A DNA stretch of 41,413 bases from an uncultured Spirochaetaceae bacterium (GTDB lineage: Bacteria > Spirochaetota > Spirochaetia > Treponematales > Treponemataceae). Positions 1-8,259 of this stretch are shown one piece after another (position 1 is the stretch's first letter; each line of letters opens with the position of its first letter). The notes beneath the pieces are model-generated. The model worked only from the letters and a program-made list of their open reading frames with translations. It was not told the origin of the DNA and did not search any database. A program made the translations under genes and the position numbers. The stretch spans positions 1-41,413 of the forward strand of contig CADANN010000032.1 of the NCBI GenBank assembly GCA_902789325.1. Reading direction: 5' to 3'.

Positions 1-438
1 TTTTCCGGCGTTGAGTGAAGAGTTTGCCCCCATGCTGTGGCCAAGCAGAAAAATCTGATTAGGATTCACATTATATTTTTCTGTAAAACTTTCTGAGTGA
101 GCATATTCTGCGAGGTTATAGGCATCTTCAATACAGTTGGAAATCAAATATTTTCCCTGGCTTCCCCAGGCACCCCGGTGATGAGGAACCAGCACAACAC
201 AGCCGCTGCGGCAGAGGGCGTGGGAAATATCATCATTGCGGGCAGTTCCCGGAAAGCCGTGGAGCATGATAACACAAGGCCGGCCTTTGCCGTTTGAACC
301 GTTAACCTCGCTTGAAGGCCACATAATTTCGCCGTATATATGAGAGCCGTTTGAAACAAAGTCCAGAGTAGAGTAGTCCGGCAATGCAGAAGGATTCAGT
401 TCTTCCGGGTCTTCAAAAAGATATTTTGTGTTAATCAT
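1..438 (-). CDS. Alpha/beta hydrolase, N-terminal 146 residues (cut by window edge)
   Basis: The frame is open from the ATG at 438 to the window edge, so only the N-terminal half is seen. The translation contains HGFPG (oxyanion-hole region) and GHSMG, the nucleophile elbow G-x-S-x-G of alpha/beta hydrolases; the catalytic Asp and His lie outside the window. There is no signal peptide, so a cytoplasmic esterase or peptidase-like enzyme is likely and the substrate is unknown. AGGAG sits 7 nt before the ATG. The gene is divergent from the cysteine-type ABC transporter and its probable promoter (TTGACT at 521-526, TAATCT at 498-503, minus strand) lies inside operator copies, so it probably belongs to the same regulon. 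Family call is sound; physiological role is open. Confidence 0.85.
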   Translation of the reverse strand, partial: MINTKYLFEDPEELNPSALPDYSTLDFVSNGSHIYGEIMWPSSEVNGSNGKGRPCVIMLHGFPGTARNDDISHALCRSGCVVLVPHHRGAWGSQGKYLISNCIEDAYNLAEYAHSESFTEKYNVNPNQIFLLGHSMGANSSLNAGK

Positions 439-465
439 AAGAATGCTCCTAAAATGGGAATTAAA

Positions 466-484
466 ACCTAGTAACTTACTAGGT
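466..484. promoter_or_regulatory. Operator copy 1, ACCTA-N9-TAGGT palindrome
   Basis: ACCTAGTAACTTACTAGGT matches the five-copy palindrome of this region. It lies just downstream of the expected start of transcription of the minus-strand hydrolase gene, a position suited to repression. The binder is inferred to be the Rrf2 protein at 10926-11351. Confidence 0.65.
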
Positions 485-497
485 AATTACAGGTCTT

Positions 498-538
498 AGA
501 TTACATTTAATTACCTAGTAAGTCAATAGATTTATAAT
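498..538. promoter_or_regulatory. Divergent promoters with operator copy 2 (513-531)
   Basis: On the minus strand TTGACT (521-526) and TAATCT (498-503) are 17 bp apart and would serve the hydrolase gene. On the plus strand TTACCT (511-516) and TATAAT (533-538) are 16 bp apart and would serve the ABC transporter operon. The operator copy ACCTAGTAAGTCAATAGAT at 513-531 (one arm imperfect) covers the minus-strand -35 and fills the plus-strand spacer, so one bound dimer could block both directions. Confidence 0.6.
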
Positions 539-616
539 AGCAAATGCGTTTTTAGCATTTACCACAATCCTTTTCTCATTCCCTTTTTATCAAAAATCTA
601 CTATATTTATAGGCAT

Positions 617-1276
617 ATGGATTTTGATTTTATTCAAAAAGTAATTCCTATGTATCTGCAGGCGGCCTGGCTTACCCTCCGTCTCGCCCTCATAGGAATC
701 CTTTTATCACTGCTCTTAGGCCTCATCTGTGCGCTTATCAAATATTTCAAAGTGCCTGTCTTGCGCCACATCGTTGGTTTTTACATAGAGCTTTCGCGCA
801 ACACTCCCTTGCTTATCCAGCTTTTCTTTTTATATTTTGCATTTCCCCGCATGGGAATAAAACTCTCTTCCGTTCAGTGTGCAATTATAGGCCTCACATT
901 CCTCGGCGGCTCTTACATGGAAGAGACCTTCCGTTCTGCCCTCGAATCAGTTTCAAAGATTCAGGTAGAAAGTGCCCAGTGCATTGGACTCACTCCACGC
1001 CAGGTTACCCAGTATGTAATTCTGCCGCAGGCAGTTTCAGTTTCAATTCCCGGCTTCTGCGCAAACGTAATGTTTCTTATAAAAGAGACTTCAGTTTTTT
1101 CTGCCGTAGCCCTTGCCGACCTCATGTACATTGCCAAGGACTTAATCGGTCTTTACTACAAAACCGACGAAGCACTTACCCTGCTCAGTATTTCTTATTT
1201 TATCCTGCTTCTGCCGATTTCACTTTTAGCGGCTTATGCCGAAAGGAGGCTGCGTTATGCCCAATTCGGACGTTAG
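617..1276 (+). CDS. Polar amino acid ABC transporter permease (probable cysteine/cystine)
   Basis: This is a 219-residue inner-membrane permease of the HisM/GlnP (His/Glu/Gln/Arg/opine) family. It is hydrophobic with about five membrane segments, begins with a long helix near residues 15-40, and has the EAA-type cytoplasmic loop around residues 100-135 (ESAQCIGLTPRQVTQYVILP), which docks on the ATPase. It overlaps the second permease by 20 bp and leads an operon with it and the ATPase, with the binding protein next door. Substrate is inferred from the neighbouring CjaA-like binding protein and from the sulfur-type operators upstream. The ribosome-binding site is weak (AGG 5 nt upstream). Permease identity is firm; the substrate is an inference. 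Confidence 0.88.
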   Translation: MDFDFIQKVIPMYLQAAWLTLRLALIGILLSLLLGLICALIKYFKVPVLRHIVGFYIELSRNTPLLIQLFFLYFAFPRMGIKLSSVQCAIIGLTFLGGSYMEETFRSALESVSKIQVESAQCIGLTPRQVTQYVILPQAVSVSIPGFCANVMFLIKETSVFSAVALADLMYIAKDLIGLYYKTDEALTLLSISYFILLLPISLLAAYAERRLRYAQFGR

Positions 1277-1973
1277 TATAAATGCCTTCGAAGCAATCCG
1301 CCAGGCCTTTGGAGTTCTCACAATGGGAACAAACTTTGTACGCCTGCTGGGTGGACTTTGGGTCACAGTCTGGATAGCTCTTGTTTCCGTGGCTCTCTCA
1401 ATTGTGCTCGGTATTATATTCGGAATGTTGATGACAGTAAAAAATCGTGCCGTAAAAATCATCTGCAAAATCTACCTCGAAATAATGCGTATCATGCCGC
1501 AGATGGTTTTGCTCTTCATCGCTTATTACGGACTTACAAGAATGTTTAATATTTCGCTTAGTGGAGAAGCGGCAAGCATCTTAGTCTTTACACTCTGGGG
1601 CACCGCCGAAATGGGAGACCTCGTTCGCGGCTCTCTGGAAAGCGTTCCAAAGCATCAGTACGAAAGTGGCCGTGCAATCGGGCTCACAGAACGCCAGATA
1701 TTTTTATACATCATAATTCCGCAGACCGTTCGCAGCCTTATTCCTCTTTCCATGAACCTCATAACCCGAATGATAAAAACCACTTCCCTCGTCGTATTCG
1801 TCGGTGTAATCGAAGTCGTAAAAATAGGCCAGCAGATAATCGAAGCCAACCGCCTTACCGTGCCAACCGCCAGCATCGCAGTTTACTTCGTAATTTTCAT
1901 GATGTATTTCTTTGTGTGCTGGCTTCTTAATCTTGGAGCAAAGAAACTGGAGAAAAAAAATGGCATTGCTTGA
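1257..1973 (+). CDS. Polar amino acid ABC transporter permease, second subunit
   Basis: This 238-residue permease pairs with the preceding one to form the membrane channel of the importer. I take the ATG at 1257 rather than the one at 1236 because AAAGGAGG lies 7 nt upstream of it, inside the end of the first permease gene. The EAA loop is visible near residues 140-165 (ESGRAIGLTERQIFLYIIIP) and several transmembrane helices surround it. The gene overlaps the first permease by 20 bp and the ATPase by 14 bp, so the three are translationally coupled. Family call is firm. Confidence 0.88.
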   Translation: MPNSDVSINAFEAIRQAFGVLTMGTNFVRLLGGLWVTVWIALVSVALSIVLGIIFGMLMTVKNRAVKIICKIYLEIMRIMPQMVLLFIAYYGLTRMFNISLSGEAASILVFTLWGTAEMGDLVRGSLESVPKHQYESGRAIGLTERQIFLYIIIPQTVRSLIPLSMNLITRMIKTTSLVVFVGVIEVVKIGQQIIEANRLTVPTASIAVYFVIFMMYFFVCWLLNLGAKKLEKKNGIA

Positions 1974-2712
1974 AATTAAAAATATAAAAAAATCTTTCGA
2001 CGAACACGTCATTATAAAAGACCTTTCCCTCTCTGTAGAAAAAGGTGAAGTCATCGTAATCCTTGGACCGTCGGGCTGCGGTAAATCAACATTACTCCGC
2101 TGCATCAACGGCCTTGAAACAATTCAAGGTGGCGAAATCCTTCTCGACGGTGAAGTAATTTCTAACCGCAAAAAAGACATGCACCTTATCCGTCAGAAAA
2201 TCGGAATGGTTTTCCAGAGCTACGATCTTTTCCCTCACTTGAACGTAATGAAGAATCTTCTGCTCGGTCCAAAGCACGCCCACGAGCTCAACCTGGATAT
2301 GAAGGATGTTGAAAAAGAAGCTGAAGCCTGGCTTGAACGTGTAGGCCTTGCAGATAAAAAATATGCTTACCCTCGTCAGCTTTCCGGCGGTCAGAAGCAG
2401 CGTGTTGCAATTGTCCGCATGCTCTGCCTTCATCCGGAAGTTATGCTTTTCGACGAAGTAACTGCCGCCCTCGACCCTGAGATGGTACGCGAAGTTCTCG
2501 ACGTAATGATGGATCTTGCCAACGACGGAAAGACCATGCTCATCGTAACTCACCAGATGCAGTTTGCCCGCGCCGTAGCCGACAAAATCGTCTTCATGGA
2601 CGGCGGTGAAATCGTGGAAATCTCTACTCCGGAAGAGTTCTGGACAAATCCAAAGACTGAGCGTGCTAAAAAGTTCCTGAGCAACTTTGAGTTTGAAGCA
2701 CGTAGAAAGTAA
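1960..2712 (+). CDS. Amino acid ABC transporter ATP-binding protein
   Basis: This 250-residue ATPase energises the two permeases at the cytoplasmic face. Visible motifs are Walker A GPSGCGKST near residue 35, signature LSGGQKQR near residue 140, Walker B VMLFDEVTAALDP just after it, and the switch histidine in VTHQM. Length and sequence are those of the GlnQ/TcyC/HisP group of polar amino acid importers. The ATG at 1960 gives the family N-terminus (MALLEIKNIKKSF); the longer in-frame start at 1912 would extend it into the permease gene and is less likely. It is the last gene of the permease-permease-ATPase operon; the binding protein follows under its own promoter. Confidence 0.92.
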   Translation: MALLEIKNIKKSFDEHVIIKDLSLSVEKGEVIVILGPSGCGKSTLLRCINGLETIQGGEILLDGEVISNRKKDMHLIRQKIGMVFQSYDLFPHLNVMKNLLLGPKHAHELNLDMKDVEKEAEAWLERVGLADKKYAYPRQLSGGQKQRVAIVRMLCLHPEVMLFDEVTAALDPEMVREVLDVMMDLANDGKTMLIVTHQMQFARAVADKIVFMDGGEIVEISTPEEFWTNPKTERAKKFLSNFEFEARRK

Positions 2713-2780
2713 CAAATGGCAAATCCTAAACAATTGCTGCGCACTGCTCGCAATTGTTATTAACGGATTTTTATTTCATT

Positions 2781-2815
2781 ACCTATTGACTTACTAGGTA
2801 ATTAAGTGCTATAAG
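2781..2815 (+). promoter_or_regulatory. Promoter of the binding-protein gene with operator copy 3
   Basis: The perfect operator ACCTATTGACTTACTAGGT (2781-2799) contains the -35 TTGACT (2786-2791); TATAAG (2810-2815) follows after 18 bp. Binding would directly cover the -35. A separate promoter lets the cell make the binding protein in excess over the membrane subunits, as importers of this type usually require. Confidence 0.7.
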
Positions 2816-2851
2816 TAATCATCTTACAAATCTTACTTAAGAGGTGATTAT

Positions 2852-3682
2852 ATGAAAAGAAATGTTAAGAATGTTATTGCTCTTGCACTTATTGCACTTA
2901 CATCTGTTTCTGCTTTTGCTAAGTCAAAGGCTAAATTCCGCACTGTTGATCAGATTAAAAAGAACGGAACAATTAAGGTTGCTGTATTCAGCGATAAAAA
3001 GCCATTCGGTTATGTTGATGAATATGGTAAGTATCAGGGCTACGATGTTTACTTTGCAGAACGCATCGCAAAAGATCTTGGTGTAAAAGTAAAGTATGTT
3101 CCAGTTGAAGCTGCTGCCCGCGTTGAAGTTTTGGAAACCGGTAAAGTTGACCTTGTTCTTGCTAACTTCACTGTTACTCCTGCTCGTGCAGAAAAAGTTG
3201 ATTTCGCTCTTCCTTATATGAAGTGTGCTCTTGGTGTTGTTTCTAACGAAAAAGATTTGATTACAAAACCAGAAGATTTGAATGGTAAGACTCTTATCGT
3301 TTCAAAGGGAACAACTGCAGAAACTTTCTTCACAGAAAATTATCCACAGGTAAATCTTTTGAAGTTCGACCAGTATTCAGAAGCTTACAATGCTTTGCTC
3401 GACGGTCGTGGAGTTGGACTTTCAACAGATAACACAGAAGTTCTTGCCTGGGCTATCGAAAATCCTGGATTCTCAGTAGGAATCGAATCTTTGGGAAGTC
3501 TCGATACAATCGCTCCTGCCGTTACAAAGGGAAATACATCTCTCTTGAACTGGATCAATGCAGAAATTGAAGCTCTTGGAAAAGAGAACTTCTTCCATGC
3601 AGACTACGAAGCAACACTTCGCGCTGTTTATGGTCCAAAGTCAGATGCTGATTCACTTGTTGTTGAGGGTGGTAAGCTTTAA
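2852..3682 (+). CDS. Exported amino-acid-binding protein, CjaA-like (probable cysteine-binding)
   Basis: This 276-residue solute-binding protein (SBP_bac_3 fold) captures the substrate outside the membrane for the adjacent ABC importer. Residues 1-23 form a Sec signal ending in SAFAK; there is no lipobox cysteine, so it is probably a soluble periplasmic protein. Segments such as KPFGYVDEYGKYQGYDV, VDLVLANFTVTPARAEKVDF, LPYMKCALGV and the C-terminal VEGGKL closely follow, from memory, the Campylobacter cysteine-binding protein CjaA. That similarity and the sulfur-type operator point to cysteine or cystine. A good ribosome-binding site (AGAGGTGA) precedes the ATG. Its 3' end overlaps the convergent larE-like gene by 30 bp. 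Binding-protein class is firm; cysteine specificity is likely. Confidence 0.88.
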   Translation: MKRNVKNVIALALIALTSVSAFAKSKAKFRTVDQIKKNGTIKVAVFSDKKPFGYVDEYGKYQGYDVYFAERIAKDLGVKVKYVPVEAAARVEVLETGKVDLVLANFTVTPARAEKVDFALPYMKCALGVVSNEKDLITKPEDLNGKTLIVSKGTTAETFFTENYPQVNLLKFDQYSEAYNALLDGRGVGLSTDNTEVLAWAIENPGFSVGIESLGSLDTIAPAVTKGNTSLLNWINAEIEALGKENFFHADYEATLRAVYGPKSDADSLVVEGGKL

Positions 3683-4489
3683 TGCTTCATTCATTGCGCC
3701 GGTTCTATAGCCCTGCAAATCCATTGTGATGTAGGCAAAACCGGCCTCGCGAAGCTTTTCAGTAATGGCTTCGCGCATTGAAAGAAGTCTTTCTAGTTCA
3801 GCCGGCATAACTTCAATGCGTGCAAGATTTTCGCCATGAATGCGGACACGCAGCTGCTTAAAGCCGGCATCAAGAAGTGCCTGTTCTGCCTTGTCTACCA
3901 TGGCAAGTTTTTTCTCGTTGATTTCTTCGCCATAAACGAAACGGGATGCAAGACAGGCAAAACTCTGTTTATTCCAGGTTGGAAGTTCGAGCTGCTTAGA
4001 AAGCTCTCTGATTTCTTCTTTGTAAAGTTCACAATGGCGAAGCGGGCTCTTTACACCAAGCTCTGCAACAGCCTGTAAGCCCGGACGGTAGTCCCCGTTA
4101 TCATCCATATTGCTTCCTTCACAAACATATTCAACGCCATTTTCTTTTGCCAGCGAAATAATTTTTGTAAAAAGTTCCTTTTTGCAAAGGTAACAGCGGT
4201 TTACAGGATTATGACGGAATTCCGGAATCTCCAGTTCTTCAGATACAACTGTAATCTGTCTGATTCCGTTTGCCTTACAAAAGTTTGCAGCTTCATCAGA
4301 TTCTCTTTTTGGGAATGAACAGGAAGTTGCTGTAACGGCAATGGCCTTATCACCAAGCTCCTGGTGGGCAACTTTCAAAAGAAAGGTTGAATCAACTCCG
4401 CTGGAAAAAGCAACAGCAAGACTGCCAAGCGAACGAATGTATTCTCTGAGTGCCTGATATTTTTTATTCAAAATGTCTTTATTAATCAT
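3653..4489 (-). CDS. larE: LarE-type ATP-dependent sacrificial sulfur transferase
   Basis: This 278-residue PP-loop protein has SSGVDST near residues 28-34 (ATP pyrophosphatase loop), NRCYLCK near residue 99 and SFACLASR near residue 167. LarE proteins adenylate a pyridinium carboxylate and convert it to a thiocarboxylate with sulfur taken from their own cysteine or from a bound iron-sulfur cluster, making the nickel-pincer cofactor of lactate racemase. Neither LarB nor LarC is encoded nearby, so the recipient here is uncertain. I chose the ATG at 4489, with AAGGA about 8 nt upstream, over a TTG 33 bp earlier. The gene is the last of the minus-strand run starting with the nitrogenase-like pair, placing it in a sulfur-metabolism context. 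Family call good; role not. Confidence 0.85.
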   Translation of the reverse strand: MINKDILNKKYQALREYIRSLGSLAVAFSSGVDSTFLLKVAHQELGDKAIAVTATSCSFPKRESDEAANFCKANGIRQITVVSEELEIPEFRHNPVNRCYLCKKELFTKIISLAKENGVEYVCEGSNMDDNGDYRPGLQAVAELGVKSPLRHCELYKEEIRELSKQLELPTWNKQSFACLASRFVYGEEINEKKLAMVDKAEQALLDAGFKQLRVRIHGENLARIEVMPAELERLLSMREAITEKLREAGFAYITMDLQGYRTGAMNEALKLTTLNNK

Positions 4490-4603
4490 AATTAAAATCC
4501 TTGTATTTAAAATCTTTCCCAAAGGTAATTAGATTAATGCTTGATGTCAATGTATTTTATCAATGATAAACAGATTTTTATAATTGCTTTTTATTATTGC
4601 TCT

Positions 4604-5578
4604 TTAGCAGGTAAAACCGGCTATGTGCAGAATGCGTCGAATCACATCAATATAAGTGAGGCTGATGTCATTCATACGCTGGCCGGTTTTTGTTATATAG
4701 CCTAGTTCAAAACAGTGGCTGATATTTTCATCAAGATTCTGGAGAGGAATTAGAATAAAGTTTTCTCCTGAATCATTTGAAACCGCAGAGTCGTCGTCGG
4801 AATTTTCTGTATTTGAGTTTTCTTCATAAATACCAGAAAGAAAAGTATAGCCGTTCAGATGTTCAATAAGATTTAATTCTGTTGCCCGGTCTGCTACTGT
4901 AATTGCCTTATCAAGTCCATATTGAGAAATTACCTGGTCAGAAAAAAAAGATTTTACATCATCTGTGTCAAAAGTTATAAAGCGGTATTCCTGTAATTCT
5001 TTTAGTGAAATGCTTTCTTTTTTTGCAAGCGGATGTTTTTTATGAAGATAAACAAAAGCATTGCATTCAGTCAGATGATGAAATTCAAGCTTGTTTGCTT
5101 TAAGACTTTTTGCAATATCATCGCGGTTAGAATCACTCAAATATAAAATGCCTATAGTGCTGCTTTCGTTTGCAACATCAGAAATTACATCAGACGCTTT
5201 TTTTTCGCAGAAGGCAAAATCATATCCCTGACCTGAATATTTTTTTACAATTTCTACAAAGGCCTTGCGGGCAAAAGCGTAATATAGTGTAGAAACGGAA
5301 AAATTCTTTTTTTCGGCGCCGCAGTGCTTTTTGAGAAGTTCTTCGTATTTTGAATATAAATCCTGGGCGTCTTTTATAAAATTTTCTCCCCGGTCTGTTA
5401 CTGTAACGCCCCGCGTTGATCTGTTGAAAATCTGAAAGCCAAGTTCATATTCAGCATCGTGCACAGAGCTGGTAAGTGAAGGCTGGGAGATAAAAAGTTT
5501 TTCCGAGGCCTTATTAAAAGACCCCGAAGAAGCGACTCCCAGAATGTACTTTATCTGTTGTATTGTCATGATTGTCAT
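4604..5578 (-). CDS. LysR-family transcriptional regulator
   Basis: This 324-residue protein has a LysR N-terminal winged helix (residues 4-63: QQIKYILGVASSGSFNKASE, then QPSLTSSVHDAEYELG), followed by a two-lobed effector domain. An unusual acidic Asn/Ser/Asp-rich insert (NSNTENSDDDSAVSNDSGEN, about residues 250-269) interrupts the effector domain. It lies between the cysK-like gene and larE on the same strand, so a role in sulfur amino acid control (as for CysB/CysL-like regulators) is plausible but not shown. The start is either Met1 or Met4; both lie at the end of a palindromic repeat that occupies the leader, and neither has a well-spaced ribosome-binding site. Confidence 0.85.
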   Translation of the reverse strand: MTIMTIQQIKYILGVASSGSFNKASEKLFISQPSLTSSVHDAEYELGFQIFNRSTRGVTVTDRGENFIKDAQDLYSKYEELLKKHCGAEKKNFSVSTLYYAFARKAFVEIVKKYSGQGYDFAFCEKKASDVISDVANESSTIGILYLSDSNRDDIAKSLKANKLEFHHLTECNAFVYLHKKHPLAKKESISLKELQEYRFITFDTDDVKSFFSDQVISQYGLDKAITVADRATELNLIEHLNGYTFLSGIYEENSNTENSDDDSAVSNDSGENFILIPLQNLDENISHCFELGYITKTGQRMNDISLTYIDVIRRILHIAGFTC

Positions 5579-5628
5579 GCTGAACTTGTTTCAGCATCTC
5601 CTAATAGATCCCGAAATAAATTCGGGAT
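5577..5628. repeat. Two REP-like palindromes in the cysK-lysR gap
   Basis: ATGCTGAA-CTTGT-TTCAGCAT (5577-5597) and ATCCCGAA-ATAAA-TTCGGGAT (5608-5628) are each perfect 8-bp arms around a 5-nt loop. They belong to the dispersed palindrome family found at five other places in the window. The first overlaps the first codon of the LysR gene, so the hairpin could limit its translation. Confidence 0.7.
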
Positions 5629-5635
5629 GACATGG

Positions 5636-6613
5636 CTATTCCTTAAACAAATCTGTACTCAAATAGCGCAAGCCTGTGTCCGGGAAAATAACAACAATGT
5701 TCTTGCCTTCATATTCAGGACGCTTTGCAAGCTCAGTTGCTCCCCAGAGGGCGGCACCGCTTGAATTTCCAACTAATACACCATCTGATTTTGCGACAAT
5801 GCGGGCTGCCTCGAAAGATGGCTTTACAGTCGCAATAAGAACCTCGTCGTAAACACCAGTAGTGTTGCGGACAGTCACAGGAACTCTTTCTTCCGGAACT
5901 TCAGTAAAGTTATGAATACCAGTCAAAGCAGTTGCATCCAAGGCAGGTTCAACTGCTACAACCTTTACAGCCGGGTTTTTGCTCTTTACATAATCGCTGA
6001 TTCCGCGGATTGTTCCACCTGTTCCAACTGCGCTTACAACTGCAGCAAGGTCGCCTTCTGTCTGTTCCCAGATTTCAGCACCTGTTGTGTCGTGGTGAGC
6101 TAGCGGGTTCTTTGGATTGAGCATCTGGTCTACAAAGAAAATATCTTCGCCTGCAGCCTGGCGGTCTCGGATATGCTGCTTAAGAATATTAGTTGCGGCA
6201 ACAAAGTCTCCGTTTGTTTCTTTTAGGGCGTCCTGAATCTCTGGTACATTACTGATTCTTGTTACATTTGCGCCAAAGGCCTTCATGATGTCGAAGCGTT
6301 CCTGGCTTGTTCCATCCTGAAGGAAAATTGTTACATCGTATCCCTTCATTGCACCGATGGCACTTACTGCAATTCCTGTGTTTCCACTTGTGTATTCAAT
6401 CAACGTAGTTTTGCCTGGTTTAATTTTTCCTTCGCGTTCTGCATCTTCAATAATGCGGAGAACAATGCGGTCTTTAATGCTTCCAATCGGATTAAAATAT
6501 TCCACCTTTGCAAGCAGGTGAGCTTTGAGTCCAAGTTTTTTTTCATAACCGTGAAGACGAACCAATGGAGTATGTCCCACAAGTTCTGTCAACGAATCAT
6601 ACACTTTTGCCAT
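5636..6613 (-). CDS. cysK: Cysteine synthase / PLP-dependent beta-synthase, CysK-like
   Basis: This 325-residue fold-type II PLP enzyme should make cysteine from O-acetylserine and sulfide in the cytoplasm. The PLP lysine is K47 in NPIGSIKDR; TSGNTG (near residue 75) binds the substrate carboxylate and GTGGTI (near residue 196) the cofactor phosphate. Length matches CysK/CysM. It starts 11 bp after the NifD-like gene with AGGAGG 7 nt before the ATG, so it is co-transcribed with the nitrogenase-like pair. That context suggests it traps sulfide or a thiol released by that enzyme, which is an inference. In Bacillus CysK is also a partner of the repressor CymR, and a CymR-like protein is encoded at 10926. 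A cystathionine beta-synthase-type role is possible. Confidence 0.9.
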   Translation of the reverse strand: MAKVYDSLTELVGHTPLVRLHGYEKKLGLKAHLLAKVEYFNPIGSIKDRIVLRIIEDAEREGKIKPGKTTLIEYTSGNTGIAVSAIGAMKGYDVTIFLQDGTSQERFDIMKAFGANVTRISNVPEIQDALKETNGDFVAATNILKQHIRDRQAAGEDIFFVDQMLNPKNPLAHHDTTGAEIWEQTEGDLAAVVSAVGTGGTIRGISDYVKSKNPAVKVVAVEPALDATALTGIHNFTEVPEERVPVTVRNTTGVYDEVLIATVKPSFEAARIVAKSDGVLVGNSSGAALWGATELAKRPEYEGKNIVVIFPDTGLRYLSTDLFKE

Positions 6614-6624
6614 TTTACTTCCTC

Positions 6625-8097
6625 CTACTTTTTTGACTCTTCTTTGATGAACTTATCTGCATTCTGCTCGTACCACCATTTTGTGTATGGCAGTTTGATG
6701 CGGGCAGCAAGATTCTTTTCAAAGCTGCGGTTTGTAACAGTGTCGCGGATAAGTTTTGCAAAACTCAATGTTCCTTCGTAACCAAATACGGTATATTCAT
6801 CAGCTACAAAGACTGCGGCAAAGCCCTGCTTGATAGCCCAGACTGTTGTTCCCGGATGGCGGCTGAAGTAAACATCAGGCTTATAGTGATTCAAGATGTT
6901 CAAAACTTCATAGTTCTGCTGGTCTGCAACGGCAACCTTCATATCCTTAGGAGATGTCTCAAGAAGATGCTCAAGGGCAGGTGGAACCTTTCCGTTGTCG
7001 TACTTGTAGTCGTAGTGCCATGCAAGAGCATAGTCTACAGTCATTCCGAATTCCTGAAGTACGCGGGCAATTTCATAAGTAAAGCCAGGTCCCATACCAA
7101 TTACGGCACGCAAACCTTTAAGCTGCTTAGTTACTTCCTCAATCTGAGGAATGAAGATTGCTCTCTGCTTTTCGATATAAGCTTCTACTTCAGCACGTTT
7201 ACCGATTGCGTCCCCGATTCCACGGAGCCAGGTTTCAAAACCAGTTACACCAGAGTGGTTGATTGTGCGTACATAAGGAACGCCGTATTTTTCTTCAAGG
7301 GCGTTTCCAAGGTAAGTTCCCAAAGTACCGCAGATACAAACTGTAGCAAGGGCTTCACTCAAGTGAGAAAGCTCTTCGATAGTTGAGTTACAGTAAAGGA
7401 ACTGTGGCTCTGCATCAAAAACCTCATTAAAGATTTTTGTAATCTGAGGGCGGGCGCTCTCATAGAAGTTTTTGATATTGATTGTGCGTCTCTTCTGCTT
7501 TGGTGGCTGTACGATACCCTGCAAAACTGCGTGGTCAGAAATATCAAAACCGCTGGCCCAGATACGAGACTTAAAGCCTTCGCAGTGAACAGGAATTACA
7601 GGAATCGGAAGCTCTTTATCCAGATCACTTGCAACTCCATCTACGTCTTCTCCGGTTACGCCGGAAACACAGCTTGTAGAAACAAAGATTGCATCAGGCT
7701 TGTAGGCCTCATAAGTGTGGCGGATAATTGCTTCCAGATCTTTTGTTGCGCCAAAAACAGTGTCCTTTTCATTAAGATCGGTACAAACAAAAACTGAGTT
7801 TGTTGTTTTGTTTACGCGGGCAGCAATCTGGCCGAATTTTACGGCATCGTTACTGGCCATGGCAGTACAGCCTGCAGGGGCGTGGTAAACAACTGCAACA
7901 TTACGAATTGCGGCAAGCGCATTAAGGGCACAACCAGAAAGACAAGAACTTGACTGACTGAAGCAGCGCTCACGGTTTCTCAAACTTCCATCTTCTGATT
8001 TACTAACTAACGTTTGTAAGTCACCAACAAAGCCTGTGATGGAACCAAGTCGGTTCTCACGAATTGCTATATTTGCATTAGAAAAATTAAATGGCAT
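6625..8097 (-). CDS. Nitrogenase-like component 1, NifD-like subunit
   Basis: This 490-residue protein belongs to the nitrogenase component-1 family. Cysteines equivalent to the NifD P-cluster ligands are C56 (SGCALNA), C77 (HAPAGC) and C143 (TSCVSG); the C77-C143 spacing of 66 equals NifD C88-C154. C256 (ICGTLG), 12 residues before EEKYG, lines up with the FeMo-cofactor ligand C275. CEGF (172-175) is kept, but by eye the positions of NifD H195 and H442 are not histidine. It is therefore probably a cofactor-bearing catalytic subunit, but not a dinitrogen reductase. I start at 8097 (GGAGG just upstream) rather than 8166. It is co-transcribed with the NifK-like and CysK-like genes under sulfur-type operators, suggesting a reductive C-S cleavage role like methylthio-alkane reductase (inference). 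No NifH partner lies in the window. Confidence 0.85.
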   Translation of the reverse strand: MPFNFSNANIAIRENRLGSITGFVGDLQTLVSKSEDGSLRNRERCFSQSSSCLSGCALNALAAIRNVAVVYHAPAGCTAMASNDAVKFGQIAARVNKTTNSVFVCTDLNEKDTVFGATKDLEAIIRHTYEAYKPDAIFVSTSCVSGVTGEDVDGVASDLDKELPIPVIPVHCEGFKSRIWASGFDISDHAVLQGIVQPPKQKRRTINIKNFYESARPQITKIFNEVFDAEPQFLYCNSTIEELSHLSEALATVCICGTLGTYLGNALEEKYGVPYVRTINHSGVTGFETWLRGIGDAIGKRAEVEAYIEKQRAIFIPQIEEVTKQLKGLRAVIGMGPGFTYEIARVLQEFGMTVDYALAWHYDYKYDNGKVPPALEHLLETSPKDMKVAVADQQNYEVLNILNHYKPDVYFSRHPGTTVWAIKQGFAAVFVADEYTVFGYEGTLSFAKLIRDTVTNRSFEKNLAARIKLPYTKWWYEQNADKFIKEESKK

Positions 8098-8106
8098 ATT
8101 TCCTCC

Positions 8107-8250
8107 ATGTGTCACCCCGAACTTGTTTCGGGGTCTAGTTAATAGATGCTTGCCCCTTCGCAGCATAGCTGCTCGGAGACTCGCTTAAAATGCTCCACTG
8201 GAGCATTTTATCGGCTTTCAGCCGTCGCTCCCTAAGTTCAGCATGACGTT
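8107..8250. repeat. Composite palindromic repeat between the nifK-like and nifD-like genes
   Basis: The gap holds ACCCCGAA-CTTGT-TTCGGGGT (8114-8134), a perfect 12-bp-arm hairpin TAAAATGCTCCACTGGAGCATTTTA-type at 8186-8210, and a half copy ending in TTCAGCATGACG near 8236-8249. It is a mosaic of repeat pieces inside an operon and may alter the ratio of the two subunits by RNA folding or processing. Confidence 0.65.
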
Positions 8251-8259
8251 CTCTTTTTT

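Noticed and set aside
97..359. Open frames on both strands inside the first gene
   Set aside because: The alpha/beta hydrolase frame carries HGFPG and GHSMG and explains the region; the others are shadows.
8098..8166. N-terminal extension of the NifD-like protein
   Set aside because: The extra codons run through a REP palindrome; GGAGG directly precedes the ATG at 8097.
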